The notes under the pieces are model-generated. The model made no database searches, was not told where the DNA came from, and saw only the letters and a list, made by a program, of their open reading frames with translations. Shown piece by piece: positions 36,756-46,500 of a DNA stretch of 57,132 nt. The translations under genes and the position numbers were made by a program. This DNA is from Calothrix sp. HK-06. GTDB lineage: Bacteria > Cyanobacteriota > Cyanobacteriia > Cyanobacteriales > Nostocaceae. Numbering within the stretch: position 1 is the stretch's first letter; each line of letters starts with the position of its first letter. Where the stretch lies: positions 41,874-99,005 of the forward strand of contig NZ_MRCD01000022.1 of NCBI RefSeq assembly GCF_001904745.1, in the 5' to 3' direction.

Positions 36756-38561
36756 TTATTTCCAACCTAAAAGCTTTAACCAAGGAACTACTAAATAATG
36801 ACTTATAGCTAGGTAAAAGCTGTTGAAAATACCTAGTAAGCTAAAAAAGATAACTTTAGGCGCCAGTTGAGATGGTTCTGTAGAGAGTAGAAAGTTGAAT
36901 AAGCTAGGTGACAAAATACCAAGATTAATTAGTAAAGCAAAAGTTAAGGCTGTACCGAAAGCGCTAGTTAGTGCATGAACTATGTTATGGCTACGTAGTC
37001 CTAAACCAAGAGTTAGCAAAGAAACGGCAATTAATATCAACCCCATTAATCCTTCGACTGTAACTGAGTAAGGGATATTCGCACTAGGTACACTAACACC
37101 AGCTAATACTACCCATCCCAAACTGTAGCCAATAATACTTGTAATTAAAGCGATGAAGTAACGGCGCCTTTGTCCAAATGCACCGCTAATAGTTAGTGCC
37201 CATGAAGTTCCTAAACCAGCAACTGCGAATAATATTATTTCTGACCCTGAAATATTAGTTGTATTATTTAACACACCTGGCAGTTGGTTAGCAATATATA
37301 CAGAAAGTTGTTTTCCCCAGATGGTGTTATTTGCAAGTAGTAAACCAACGATTGTACCAATACAGGCGCCAATTGCAGCGAGGAGCATTGCCCAAGTAGT
37401 ACTAAGACAAGCAAGAATAGTATTAATAAACGTCTTGACTGTAAAAAGTACCGTTTGAGAAGTCGCTTGTGCGAATGCAGTAGTTATTTGTACGCTTGTA
37501 CCTTTTAAGCGCTGCCAGAAGTTAGATAACGGTGATGCGGTGTTATTAACTTGATGGGTAATTTGAGTAAATTTTTTCTGAACGTTTTGCCCAACCTGAG
37601 AAAATAATGATATAGCAGGCGCCGCTTGAGAAATACTAGCGAGTCTTTTTTGGATAACGGTAGCGGATGCCGGACGAGAGCGGACATCATATTTAACCAT
37701 TTCGTCAAGTAAATCGCCCAATTTGGGTTTAACGTCAACTAAATGGCGCCAGCGTAACTCTCCTGTAACAGGGTCTTCCAAATCTGCTGGGTTTTTCCCA
37801 GTAAGTAATTCTATCATGGTTCGACCAAGCGCATAAAAATCGGCTTGGGGCCCAACGTTAGCACCAGTTAATTGTTCTGGAGGACTATAACCCGAAGAAA
37901 ACAACCGCGTTGAACGACTGGGGAACCGCAGTAATGCCGAACTAACTTGCTTGACTCCACCAAAGTCAATTAAAACTAGCTGGTCTCCACGTACCGCCCC
38001 ACGGGAAAAGGCACCAGTACGCAGCATAATATTAGAGGGTTTGATATCACGATGAATAATTTTACGGGAATGCAAGTGATTTAAAATATCAATCGCTTGA
38101 AGTAGCCAGTTGAGTACTAATACTTGGGGACAACCTTGTGGGTAGTGCTTTTGAATTTCCTCCAGCGTCAACCCATGAATTTTTTCCATCACCAAACATG
38201 GCAGTTTGCGAGGTTTGGGATGTGAAAACTCAACCTGAAAATACCCGCAAATATCAACAATCGGAACTCCAGGGTGTTCGAGATTACATAATATTTCTGC
38301 TTCTTGTACAAACAGTTCGAGTGCTTTGGGTGAATCTTCGATTAAGACTTTTAACACCTTTTCGGTTTGCGCTATTGTATCCCAAACCGTATAAATTTGG
38401 GCAAATCCACCAGAGCCTAGAGTTTGCAATGGCACATAATGTTCAAGTAGCTGTAGATTGGCGCCACAGCTATTGCAAAACTTATTACCCCAAGGTTGCG
38501 GATAGGGACGCAAACAATCAGGATTTATGCAATGAATCGCACTCTTGTTTACCTGGGACAC
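36756..38561 (-). CDS. Ser/Thr protein kinase, 4-Cys type with membrane tail
   Basis: A 601-residue Hanks-type kinase. It starts with a zinc-ribbon-like 4-Cys motif (Cys11, Cys16, Cys29, Cys32), then the kinase domain (about 40-310) with LGSGGFAQIY, the HRDIKPSN catalytic loop (His170, Asp172), DFGG and an APE-like SPPEQL. After a linker come five or six hydrophobic helices (about 375-590). This N-terminal 4-Cys kinase group is typical of filamentous cyanobacteria. It is divergent from the O-methyltransferase gene. Signal and targets are unknown. Confidence 0.9.
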   Translation of the reverse strand: MSQVNKSAIHCINPDCLRPYPQPWGNKFCNSCGANLQLLEHYVPLQTLGSGGFAQIYTVWDTIAQTEKVLKVLIEDSPKALELFVQEAEILCNLEHPGVPIVDICGYFQVEFSHPKPRKLPCLVMEKIHGLTLEEIQKHYPQGCPQVLVLNWLLQAIDILNHLHSRKIIHRDIKPSNIMLRTGAFSRGAVRGDQLVLIDFGGVKQVSSALLRFPSRSTRLFSSGYSPPEQLTGANVGPQADFYALGRTMIELLTGKNPADLEDPVTGELRWRHLVDVKPKLGDLLDEMVKYDVRSRPASATVIQKRLASISQAAPAISLFSQVGQNVQKKFTQITHQVNNTASPLSNFWQRLKGTSVQITTAFAQATSQTVLFTVKTFINTILACLSTTWAMLLAAIGACIGTIVGLLLANNTIWGKQLSVYIANQLPGVLNNTTNISGSEIILFAVAGLGTSWALTISGAFGQRRRYFIALITSIIGYSLGWVVLAGVSVPSANIPYSVTVEGLMGLILIAVSLLTLGLGLRSHNIVHALTSAFGTALTFALLINLGILSPSLFNFLLSTEPSQLAPKVIFFSLLGIFNSFYLAISHYLVVPWLKLLGWK

Positions 38562-38719
38562 AACTGTTTAAGAGACACTAGCTTAGTTGATTGTACTAAA
38601 CACAGGGTAACGCGAACTGTGTCTCATTAACTATTGTTAAGCTTTTACAGGTATTGACGAGAAGCCAAAAATAAATAGAAAGTAAATTAATGTAAAATTT
38701 TGACACGGAGAAATAGGAA

Positions 38720-39760
38720 TTGTTAGGAACGAATTCGGCATCAAATAGACTTGCTAAGATGATTTATGGCTATTGGCAAAGCCAGTGTCTTTACATAGCG
38801 ACCAATTTAGGTGTACCTAACCTGTTGCAGTCAGGGGCAATGACTGTGGAAGCGATAGCAGAAAAAACTTCGACAAAAGTAGAAACTTTGTATGTTCTTC
38901 TTCGTGCTTTAGCCCATTTGGGTGTGTTTGCAGAAAAACCTGGACGTGTATTTGCAGCAACAGAACTCTCAGAACTTCTGATTACAAATGCAGAGCCAAG
39001 TTTAGGACATTTTTTGTTGCATATCACAGAACCACCGATGTGGGATGCTTGGAGAGAATTAGGTGGTTCATTGAAAACAGGGGAAGTCGCTTTTGAAAGG
39101 GCACATGGCAAAAATTTCTATGAGTTTTTCATGTCGGAAAACCCCGATAGTAAAAATTTGTTCAACAATGCCATGAGCTATTTGACGAATCAAGCAATTG
39201 ATTCACTGTTTGAGGTCTACGACTTCGGGCAATTTGATACAGTTATGGACGTTGGAGGCAATCGAGGTTCACTAATTGCCCATATTGTCAAGAAATTCGG
39301 ATGTAAAGGTATATTGTTCGACCTTCCACATGAAGTTGAGATAGCTCCTGCTTTCCTTGCAAGTCAGGGAATTGGTAAAGATGCTGTACAAGTTGTTGGC
39401 GGAAATGCTTTGGAGGAGTTACCAAAAGGTGCTTCCGCAATTATAATGAAGTATTTCTTGTCTGTATTTAACGTTGAAAACGCACGTCAAGTAATCGCTC
39501 GGTGTAGAGATGCTCTTCCTCCACAAGGTAAAGTCGTACTTCTACAAACACTTGTTCCACCTCGTGGGGCACCAGTGGAATACCCAGATGGAACTATTCC
39601 AGGTCTTGCTGCAGTTCAGATGATGGTGACAAATCCAGGGGGTTATTGGCGGACGGAAGAAGAGTACAAGGAGTTGTTTAGTACCAGTGGCTTTCAAATA
39701 GAACAAGTGATTCACACAGGAACTAGCCTGACAGTGATGGAATTTAGTAAAAAGTCTTGA
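38720..39760 (+). CDS. SAM-dependent O-methyltransferase (methyltransferase family 2)
   Basis: A 346-residue enzyme of the acetylserotonin/hydroxyneurosporene-type O-methyltransferases: N-terminal dimerisation winged helix (LAKMIYGYWQSQCLYIATNL, VEAIAEKTSTKVETLYVLLR), the SAM loop VMDVGGNRGSL, IMKYFLSVFNVENARQV and GKVVLLQTLVP. A TTG start (38720) is preceded by GGAG at 38706-38709; the next Met (38759) would cut the dimerisation helix. A perfect terminator hairpin follows. It opens the accessory gene block ahead of the NRPS, so I infer small-molecule tailoring there. The acceptor is unknown. Confidence 0.82.
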   Translation: MLGTNSASNRLAKMIYGYWQSQCLYIATNLGVPNLLQSGAMTVEAIAEKTSTKVETLYVLLRALAHLGVFAEKPGRVFAATELSELLITNAEPSLGHFLLHITEPPMWDAWRELGGSLKTGEVAFERAHGKNFYEFFMSENPDSKNLFNNAMSYLTNQAIDSLFEVYDFGQFDTVMDVGGNRGSLIAHIVKKFGCKGILFDLPHEVEIAPAFLASQGIGKDAVQVVGGNALEELPKGASAIIMKYFLSVFNVENARQVIARCRDALPPQGKVVLLQTLVPPRGAPVEYPDGTIPGLAAVQMMVTNPGGYWRTEEEYKELFSTSGFQIEQVIHTGTSLTVMEFSKKS

Positions 39761-39766
39761 GCATCC

Positions 39767-39802
39767 AAGAAACCGGGTTTCTTTCCGAAACCCGGTTTCT
39801 TT
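39767..39802 (+). terminator. Perfect 15-bp hairpin after the O-methyltransferase
   Basis: AAGAAACCGGGTTTC and its exact complement GAAACCCGGTTTCTT form a stem with a 5-base loop, followed by T residues: a good intrinsic terminator. It is the most compact member of the GAAACCGGGTTTC repeat family (copy F). Confidence 0.75.
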
Positions 39803-40018
39803 TATCATATTTGTAGATTTTCTATGATTTTTCTTTTGAAAATCATCAAAAATAGCTATAAATGTAGTTAATTACTTCTGCTGACAGATTTTTTTTATAT
39901 GCTGCACTCTGACAATTGTAATAAAATGTAATAATTATGACATTATATATTTGTACGCCTAAAAAAGCGACAAAGTAGCAAGGAATACAAATACATTTGA
40001 TAATTTAATTGGAAATTA

Positions 40019-40990
40019 ATGCTCAAGGTTAAATCGAAACTCCCTGGCGAACAACTATTCGCATCACCAACGACTGTAGCACTTGCTTCTTTGTTACTTA
40101 GCCTAGTGGCTCTATCTTTCTCACCAATTCTGATCCGTTTGAGCGAAGGTGAACTAGGTCCTAACGCTACAATATTTAATCGCTTTTGGATATCTACTGT
40201 CGCTTTTGTGCTGTGGAATCAATTTACAGCAGCACGGGGGCAACTGTCGGGTAATCAACCGAAATTACCGCAACGTTACACAATCCGGCAAATCTTGCTC
40301 TTGATAGGAGTTGGAGTTGTGATGTTTGCGACTCTTGCTCTTTGGGCTTGGTCTTTAGCTCATACCAGCGTCGCGAACTCTACCCTTATGCACAATTTGG
40401 CGCCACTGTTCACGGTTTGTGGGGGGTGGTTGATTTGGGGAAAGCGCTTTGATAGTAAATTCCTTAGCGGTATGTTCGTAGCAATAATAGGAGCTTGCCT
40501 CTTGGCATACCATGATTTTACCGAAGCTGCTAGTGACAAACTCCAAGGAGACTTGGCGGCAATACTATCAGCCGTTTTTCTTGGCTTATATCCACTTTTA
40601 GTAGAGCAACTCCGAACTCAATTGAGTCCGATAGTTATTATGACTTGGTGTTCTGCAATTGGCACAATTTTGCTTTTCCCTATCGTCATACTTACTGAAG
40701 GTCAGATTTTCCCCCATTCGTTGCATGAGTGGATTTACGTAATATCACTAGCATTGATATGCCAAATACTAGGTCTGGGACTTTACGCATATTCACTCAA
40801 TTGGTTAACTTCAGGATTTGTTTCCTTATGCGATTTGTTTGTTCCCGTTCTTAGCACCCAAGAAGCTTGGGTGATTTTTTCGGAAAGTCCTAGCTGGGTT
40901 ACTTTGGTCAGTTTTAGTATAATTCTAGTAGGGGTATGTATAACTTCAACTAGCCAATCTGCTATTAAAACAGAAGCAGAATCAGCCTAG
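40019..40990 (+). CDS. EamA-family (DMT) transporter
   Basis: A 323-residue membrane protein with about ten helices in two EamA repeats (about 20-155 and 180-315): FSPILIRLSEGELGPNATIF, LAHTSVANSTLMHNLAPLF and the second-half ILVGVCITSTSQ. Drug/metabolite transporters of this type export amino acids, their derivatives and other small metabolites. It sits between the O-methyltransferase and the dioxygenase, pointing to export of the block's product (inference). It is only weakly similar to the second EamA protein at 52597-53574. Confidence 0.85.
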   Translation: MLKVKSKLPGEQLFASPTTVALASLLLSLVALSFSPILIRLSEGELGPNATIFNRFWISTVAFVLWNQFTAARGQLSGNQPKLPQRYTIRQILLLIGVGVVMFATLALWAWSLAHTSVANSTLMHNLAPLFTVCGGWLIWGKRFDSKFLSGMFVAIIGACLLAYHDFTEAASDKLQGDLAAILSAVFLGLYPLLVEQLRTQLSPIVIMTWCSAIGTILLFPIVILTEGQIFPHSLHEWIYVISLALICQILGLGLYAYSLNWLTSGFVSLCDLFVPVLSTQEAWVIFSESPSWVTLVSFSIILVGVCITSTSQSAIKTEAESA

Positions 40991-41065
40991 TGGAAGTATG
41001 GAAATTGGAACGATTAAAGTTATTATTTTATTAACTGGTGCATTTTTTAGCTTTACAGTATAAAC

Positions 41066-42244
41066 ATGCAAAATCTTCCAATTTCTATCTCAAAAGACAT
41101 AAAATTCAGATTTTTACGAGATGAAGAAAAAACATACAGCACTAATGAGAAAGAGCTACCTTTGGTAATTGAGCCAGTGCAAGAAACATCCTTTGCACAT
41201 CTGTTGCGATTACTGGGTGAAAATGGCACCGAGTTTAATGAACTGCTAGATAAATACGGCGCCGTTTTGTTTCGAGGCTTTGAAATTGAAGATGGTAATG
41301 AATTTCAAAAAGTTTTAGAGCTATTAAATATCCAATTAGAGTCAGTTTATCACTTTGGCAGCGCTCACCGTGTACGAATAACCGATAAGGTGTTCACTTC
41401 TTCAGAAGCTCCACCGGATACCATTATTGCTCCTCATAATGAACTGAATATGGTACCTTGGCGCCCTAATATACTTGCTTTCTTTTGTCAAGTACAGCCA
41501 GACGTATATGGTGAAACTCCGATAATAAATACAGAAAAACTATTTAATGACTTATCTCCGAGTTTACAGCACAAAATTGCCAATTATCCTCAGCGATTTG
41601 TACGGTATGTTCCTAAGCACCTATTAGGGCTAGTATTTGAAGGACTATCGAGAGAGGAGATTAGCAAACTTCTAACTGAACAAGAATTTGATTTTAACTG
41701 GGAAGAAGATGGCTCTTTGAATTTTGAGTGTTCTTATATTACCTTATTTAGTCACCCAAGAACATCCCGACTCTGCTTTTGCCTTAGCATTGTTGATTGT
41801 TTAGTAAGTAGAGAATGGTATAAAAACATCGGTCAACGGTATTCGTTAGGCAAAAACCTCTATTACAATTGGCTACCAGCTTCGTTGTACAAAGAATATC
41901 AGCAAAGATTAACAACAGCAGCAACTGTTGTTGATGGTTCGCAAAAACGAACTAGCACCCTGAATGCATATTTTGTCAACAGGAACAATGAATCTACAAC
42001 AATAACCGAAGCAGAAGCAAAGGAATTGGGAAAAGCTGAATGGAAAAATTCAGCTATTTTTCAGTGGAAGAAAGGGGATATTCTACTTATCGATAACTTA
42101 CAAGTTGCTCATAGTAGACTGAATACTGCACAAAAGCGAAAAATACTAACTGCTTTTGGAAACATGTGTAACATTCGCGATATGAAACCACCTACTCTTG
42201 CTCCAACTTCAGCAAAGGAATTAGAAGCCAGCAGAAAATTGTAA
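41066..42244 (+). CDS. TauD/TfdA-family (SyrP-like) Fe(II)/2-oxoglutarate dioxygenase
   Basis: A 392-residue non-heme iron dioxygenase: GAVLFRGFEI near residue 65, the metal ligands His124 and Glu126 in APHNELNMVPWRPN, FFCQVQPDVYGETPI, and distal His349 in DNLQVAHSRLNTAQKRK, whose basic residues should bind 2-oxoglutarate. The HxE form and FFC...GETP segment are as in SyrP, which hydroxylates an NRPS-bound aspartate. Its position 0.1-1.3 kb before the BT1 gene and NRPS suggests tailoring of the NRPS or mycosporine product. Its end overlaps the convergent transporter by 53 bp. Confidence 0.86.
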   Translation: MQNLPISISKDIKFRFLRDEEKTYSTNEKELPLVIEPVQETSFAHLLRLLGENGTEFNELLDKYGAVLFRGFEIEDGNEFQKVLELLNIQLESVYHFGSAHRVRITDKVFTSSEAPPDTIIAPHNELNMVPWRPNILAFFCQVQPDVYGETPIINTEKLFNDLSPSLQHKIANYPQRFVRYVPKHLLGLVFEGLSREEISKLLTEQEFDFNWEEDGSLNFECSYITLFSHPRTSRLCFCLSIVDCLVSREWYKNIGQRYSLGKNLYYNWLPASLYKEYQQRLTTAATVVDGSQKRTSTLNAYFVNRNNESTTITEAEAKELGKAEWKNSAIFQWKKGDILLIDNLQVAHSRLNTAQKRKILTAFGNMCNIRDMKPPTLAPTSAKELEASRKL

Positions 42245-43415
42245 ATACGGCACTAATAATGACAAGAACGTAAACTGGAGTTCCCCAACCATATAAGTAA
42301 CCTCCTAAAATAGGACCTGGTTGTCTAACTAGTTGATATACTGACATTAGTAACGCATAGGTGGTGCCTTCTACACCAACAGGACAAGACCTTGCTGCAA
42401 TTTCTAACACACCCAGCATGGCTATCATCGAAAAAAATCCAAAAAATACACTAACCAACATAGCGCTTTGTGCATTAGTTATGAATAATAAACCAATTGT
42501 AGAGGCGGCTGTAAACCCAATTGCTAAATTTAACAACATTTTTCGGGAAATTCTAGAGGCAAAAACACCAAACATCAGGGCACCTATACCATTAGACAAA
42601 GCTTCAAATGTACCCAAAATACCTACAAATTGAGAGTCAAAATTCAAAGCATCTTTGTAGTAATAGACAAGATAATTTACTAGCGGTGGCACAAGAGTAA
42701 ACTGAAGGCAAGCAATAAAAGCTATAACAGCGAGAAAGCGTTGTGATTTTACTGCTAGCCAAAAAGCTTTTAAATTACTTTTAACAGGGACAGTGTTTCG
42801 CTGCTTTTTTTCGTCTGCAAGTAATATAAAAGTTGCAACTAAACCAATCAATGGTACAATTGCAGTAAATATAAACGCCAGCGATAAATTAGAATTTTGA
42901 GCAAACCAGCCGCCGACAAAATACAGCAAAGCTTGACCAAAACTTAAAGAAGTCCATTGAATTGCCTGCAAGCGAGCAGTATTGTTCAAAATCTGCCCTT
43001 GAACGACCATGATTTTATCTGTCAGTACGTCGCTAAAGGCGATGAAAAAATTAACTAAAATTAGACTAATCGCCAGCACCCAATATGTGTTAACTTGAAA
43101 TATACCTAAACCTAATAACACAGCAAGCGTTAGCGCATAGCAAATAAAAAAGTAGCTTTTGAACTGGTAACCAAATAATGAAACAGCATCTCCAATCATT
43201 CCGTAAATTGGTCTAACTAACCAGGGAGAGAAAATGAGGCTGCTAAAGGTTGCTAACTGTGCTGGTGAAAGTCCAAGGTTATCTTTGAGATAAATGGTCA
43301 GCGGAAGACCAAAAAGTCCTGGATTACATCCGTAAGTTTGAATTAAGTAAAACAGAACCATGATGCCAATAAGTTGCTGTATTGCCATCGAATCTTGCCT
43401 AGTTGTGTTGGACAT
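42192..43415 (-). CDS. BT1-family (folate-biopterin type) MFS transporter
   Basis: A 407-residue protein with about 12 membrane helices. The N-terminal QTYGCNPGLFGLPLTIYLKD and SPWLVRPIYGMIGDAVSLFG segments are BT1 hallmarks. BT1 transporters move folates, pterins and related compounds; cyanobacterial members include a folate transporter. Its 53-bp overlap with the dioxygenase and divergence from the NRPS (97 bp) make it part of the same compact block. The real cargo is unknown and a pterin-like or mycosporine substrate is only a suggestion. Confidence 0.8.
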   Translation of the reverse strand: MSNTTRQDSMAIQQLIGIMVLFYLIQTYGCNPGLFGLPLTIYLKDNLGLSPAQLATFSSLIFSPWLVRPIYGMIGDAVSLFGYQFKSYFFICYALTLAVLLGLGIFQVNTYWVLAISLILVNFFIAFSDVLTDKIMVVQGQILNNTARLQAIQWTSLSFGQALLYFVGGWFAQNSNLSLAFIFTAIVPLIGLVATFILLADEKKQRNTVPVKSNLKAFWLAVKSQRFLAVIAFIACLQFTLVPPLVNYLVYYYKDALNFDSQFVGILGTFEALSNGIGALMFGVFASRISRKMLLNLAIGFTAASTIGLLFITNAQSAMLVSVFFGFFSMIAMLGVLEIAARSCPVGVEGTTYALLMSVYQLVRQPGPILGGYLYGWGTPVYVLVIISAVFTIFCWLLIPLLKLEQE

Positions 43416-43512
43416 TAGTCACCTGATTTGATAGTTACCTGATTTAATTAAGCCATTAAACTTTATAATAGATTAAATTCTTAGCAGCGTCACGCTGAAA
43501 GCATCAGTTTCT

Positions 43513-46500
43513 ATGTCTTCTATGTCAAAACTTCAAGCATATTGGGAAAAACATCTATCCGGAGAATTACCTGTACTCGAATTTCCTACTAATTTACCTC
43601 GTTCAACTAAAAAATATAATTGCGCTTCTTATAAGTTTGTAATCAATAATAAACTAACTGCGTTACTTAAACAACTGGCAAATAATGAAAGTTTCAGCAT
43701 TGATAACGCTTTATTAGCAGCATTTAAAGTTTTGCTTTACCGTTACACAAGTGAGAAAGAAATTATTGTTGCTTTGTTACTCAATAAGCTTGACGCTAAC
43801 ATAGTTGTTTCAAAAGATTTGATTTCGGCAACTACTTCGTTTAAAACCTTTTTGAGCCAAGTTAGTTATACTGTTTCGGAAATAAGTGAGTATCAAGATT
43901 ATCCCTTTGCTTCATTGATAAAGCAATTACAGTCAAAGTTCAATTCAAGCAATTTACCTATTTGTCAAGCATTATTTACTTACCACTTCGAGCAAGAGTA
44001 CCAGAAATCACCCCAGGAGAATATAGAATTCGATTTATGCTTGGAAGTCATAGAGACTTATGATTCACTACTGTGCAACTTGAAATACAACAGTAATTTG
44101 TTAGATAAAGTAACAGTTGCTCAGTTCAGCGGACATTTCCAAAATTTACTGGAAAGTATTGTATCAAATCCAGAACAAGCAGTAGCTCAGTTACCATTGT
44201 TGAGTCAGAGGGAACGAGACGAAATACTGATTGAGTGGAACGCAACTGAAAAAGTTTATGATTTTACAACTCTTCATCAATTAATAGAGACACAGGTCGA
44301 GCGAACACCAGATGCAGTAGCGGTTTCATTTGCTTCTAAAGAGTTTACTTATCGTGAATTAAACTGCTGTGCAAATCAACTAGCACACTATTTACAAACA
44401 CTAGAAGTTAAACCAGGGGTATTGGTTGGTATTTGCGTTGAGCGTTCTTTAGAAATGCTAGTAGGACTTTTAGCTATCCTCAAAGCAGGCGCCGCTTACT
44501 TACCTTTAGACCCAGGTTATCCACAAGAACGTTTAGAATTAATATTATCTGATTCTCAAGCGCCAGTATTACTGACTGATAATCCAAAGTTTTTTTGTGA
44601 TGATAAACAAAGAAAAATAATTTGTTTACAAACAGACCAAGAACATATTGCCACCCATAGCCAAGAAAATTTGGCACCATGTGCGACCGCCGGAAATCTA
44701 GCATATGTTATTTACACCTCTGGTTCAACAGGTAAACCGAAAGGAGTAGAAATTCCTCATCGCAGTGTGGTAAATTTTTTAAAATCGATGCAGCATGAAC
44801 CTGGAATTACAGCATCAGATGTACTATTAGCAGTTACTACAATATCATTTGACATTGCCGCCCTTGAGTTATATTTACCCTTAATTACTGGTGCTAAGGT
44901 AGTATTAGCTAGCCGAGAAATAGCTAGTGATGGTAGGCGCCTGTTAGAACTAATAAATAGTAATGGTGCAACGATAATGCAAGCCACACCAGCAAGTTGG
45001 CGGATGTTGCTCGCAACTGGATGGAATGGTTCTGAGGGATTAAAAATTCTTTGTGGTGGTGAAGGTTTAACAAGTGAGTTGGCGCAGCATTTGTTAGACA
45101 AAGGTGAATCAGTATGGAATTTATATGGGCCAACTGAAACTACTATTTGGTCAACTGTTTGCAAAGTAGAAGCCGATAAGTTATCTCACGCTTTAGTGCC
45201 TATCGGTCGTCCCATTGCCAACACACAAATTTACATATTAGATGAGCATCTCCAACCAGTACCAATAGGAGTTAGCGGCGAATTATATATAGGTGGTGCT
45301 GGAATTGCACGTGGTTATCTTAACCGTCCTGATTTAACTAGCGAAAGGTTTATTGCTAACCCTTTATTACCAGGTTCGCATTTTTATAAAACTGGAGACT
45401 TAGCTCGTTATCTACATGATGGCACTATTGAATACATTAATAGAATAGATAACCAAGTAAAAATTCGGGGTTTTCGGATTGAACTAGGAGAAATAGAAAA
45501 CGCTCTATCTGCTCATCCAGAAGTGCGAGAAGCAGTCGTCATCACCCGTTCTGAAGAATCAACCGAAAAACAAATAGTAGCTTATATTACTACAAATTGC
45601 GAACCAACTCCAGGCAAGTTACGTGATTTTTTGAGACAAAAGCTACCAGATTACATGGTACCCGTAGCTTTTGTGAGATTAGAGGCATTACCCTTAACAC
45701 CGAGTGGAAAAGTAAACCGTCGTGCTTTGCCAAAGCCAACAGCTTCAAGCTTTTGCCAACATGATGAATTTATCGCACCGCGCAATAATACTGAACAGAG
45801 ACTGGCAAAAGTGTGGTCAGAGATTTTAAACATTCAAACAATAGGTATTAAAGATAACTTTTTTGATATAGGTGGAAGTTCTCTTTCAGCAATATTTTTG
45901 ATAGCAGCGATTGGGCAGCAGTTTGGCAAAGAATTACCGATTTCAGCAGTCCTCACCAATCCGACCATTGAAGAATTTGCTGTTCTTCTTAATACCACAG
46001 ATACTTTTGATAAATCCTCCTTAATTCCCATCCAGCCAAAAGGTAATAAGGCGCCATTTTTCTGCGTACATCCCGCAGGTGGTCATGTTATGAGCTACTT
46101 AAAATTAGCGCACTATCTAAGTAATGAGCAGCCATTTTATGGCTTACAAGCACAAGGATTTAATGGAGAAGAACCTTTAACGCGCGTTGAGGATATGGCT
46201 AGCGTGTATATTGAAGCAATTCAGAAATTTCAACCAAATGGGCCATACTATATCGGTGGGTGGTCATTTGGGGGAGTTGTAGCGTATGAAATGGCGCAGC
46301 AATTACACAAAATGGGACATAAAGTCTCTTTGTTAGCAATAATAGACTCCTATGTTCCAATTCTCTTAGATAAAAACAAGAAAATTGACGCTCCTTATTT
46401 AGTTGGCGCCCTTTCCAGATATTTTGGGGGAATGCTAGGTCAAGATAATTTAGTAAACAGTAATGAAATGAAGGACTTGGATGCTGAGGAACAAATAGAC

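Noticed and set aside
38461-44488. Low GGCGCC density over the accessory block as a sign of gene transfer
   Set aside because: Only a few sites occur in 6 kb (below average), but other ordinary intervals (such as 30391-32470) are equally empty, so the signal is too weak without a whole-genome count.
44757-45164. 135-residue minus-strand open frame in the NRPS adenylation domain
   Set aside because: Overlaps the core A-domain motifs; no independent support.
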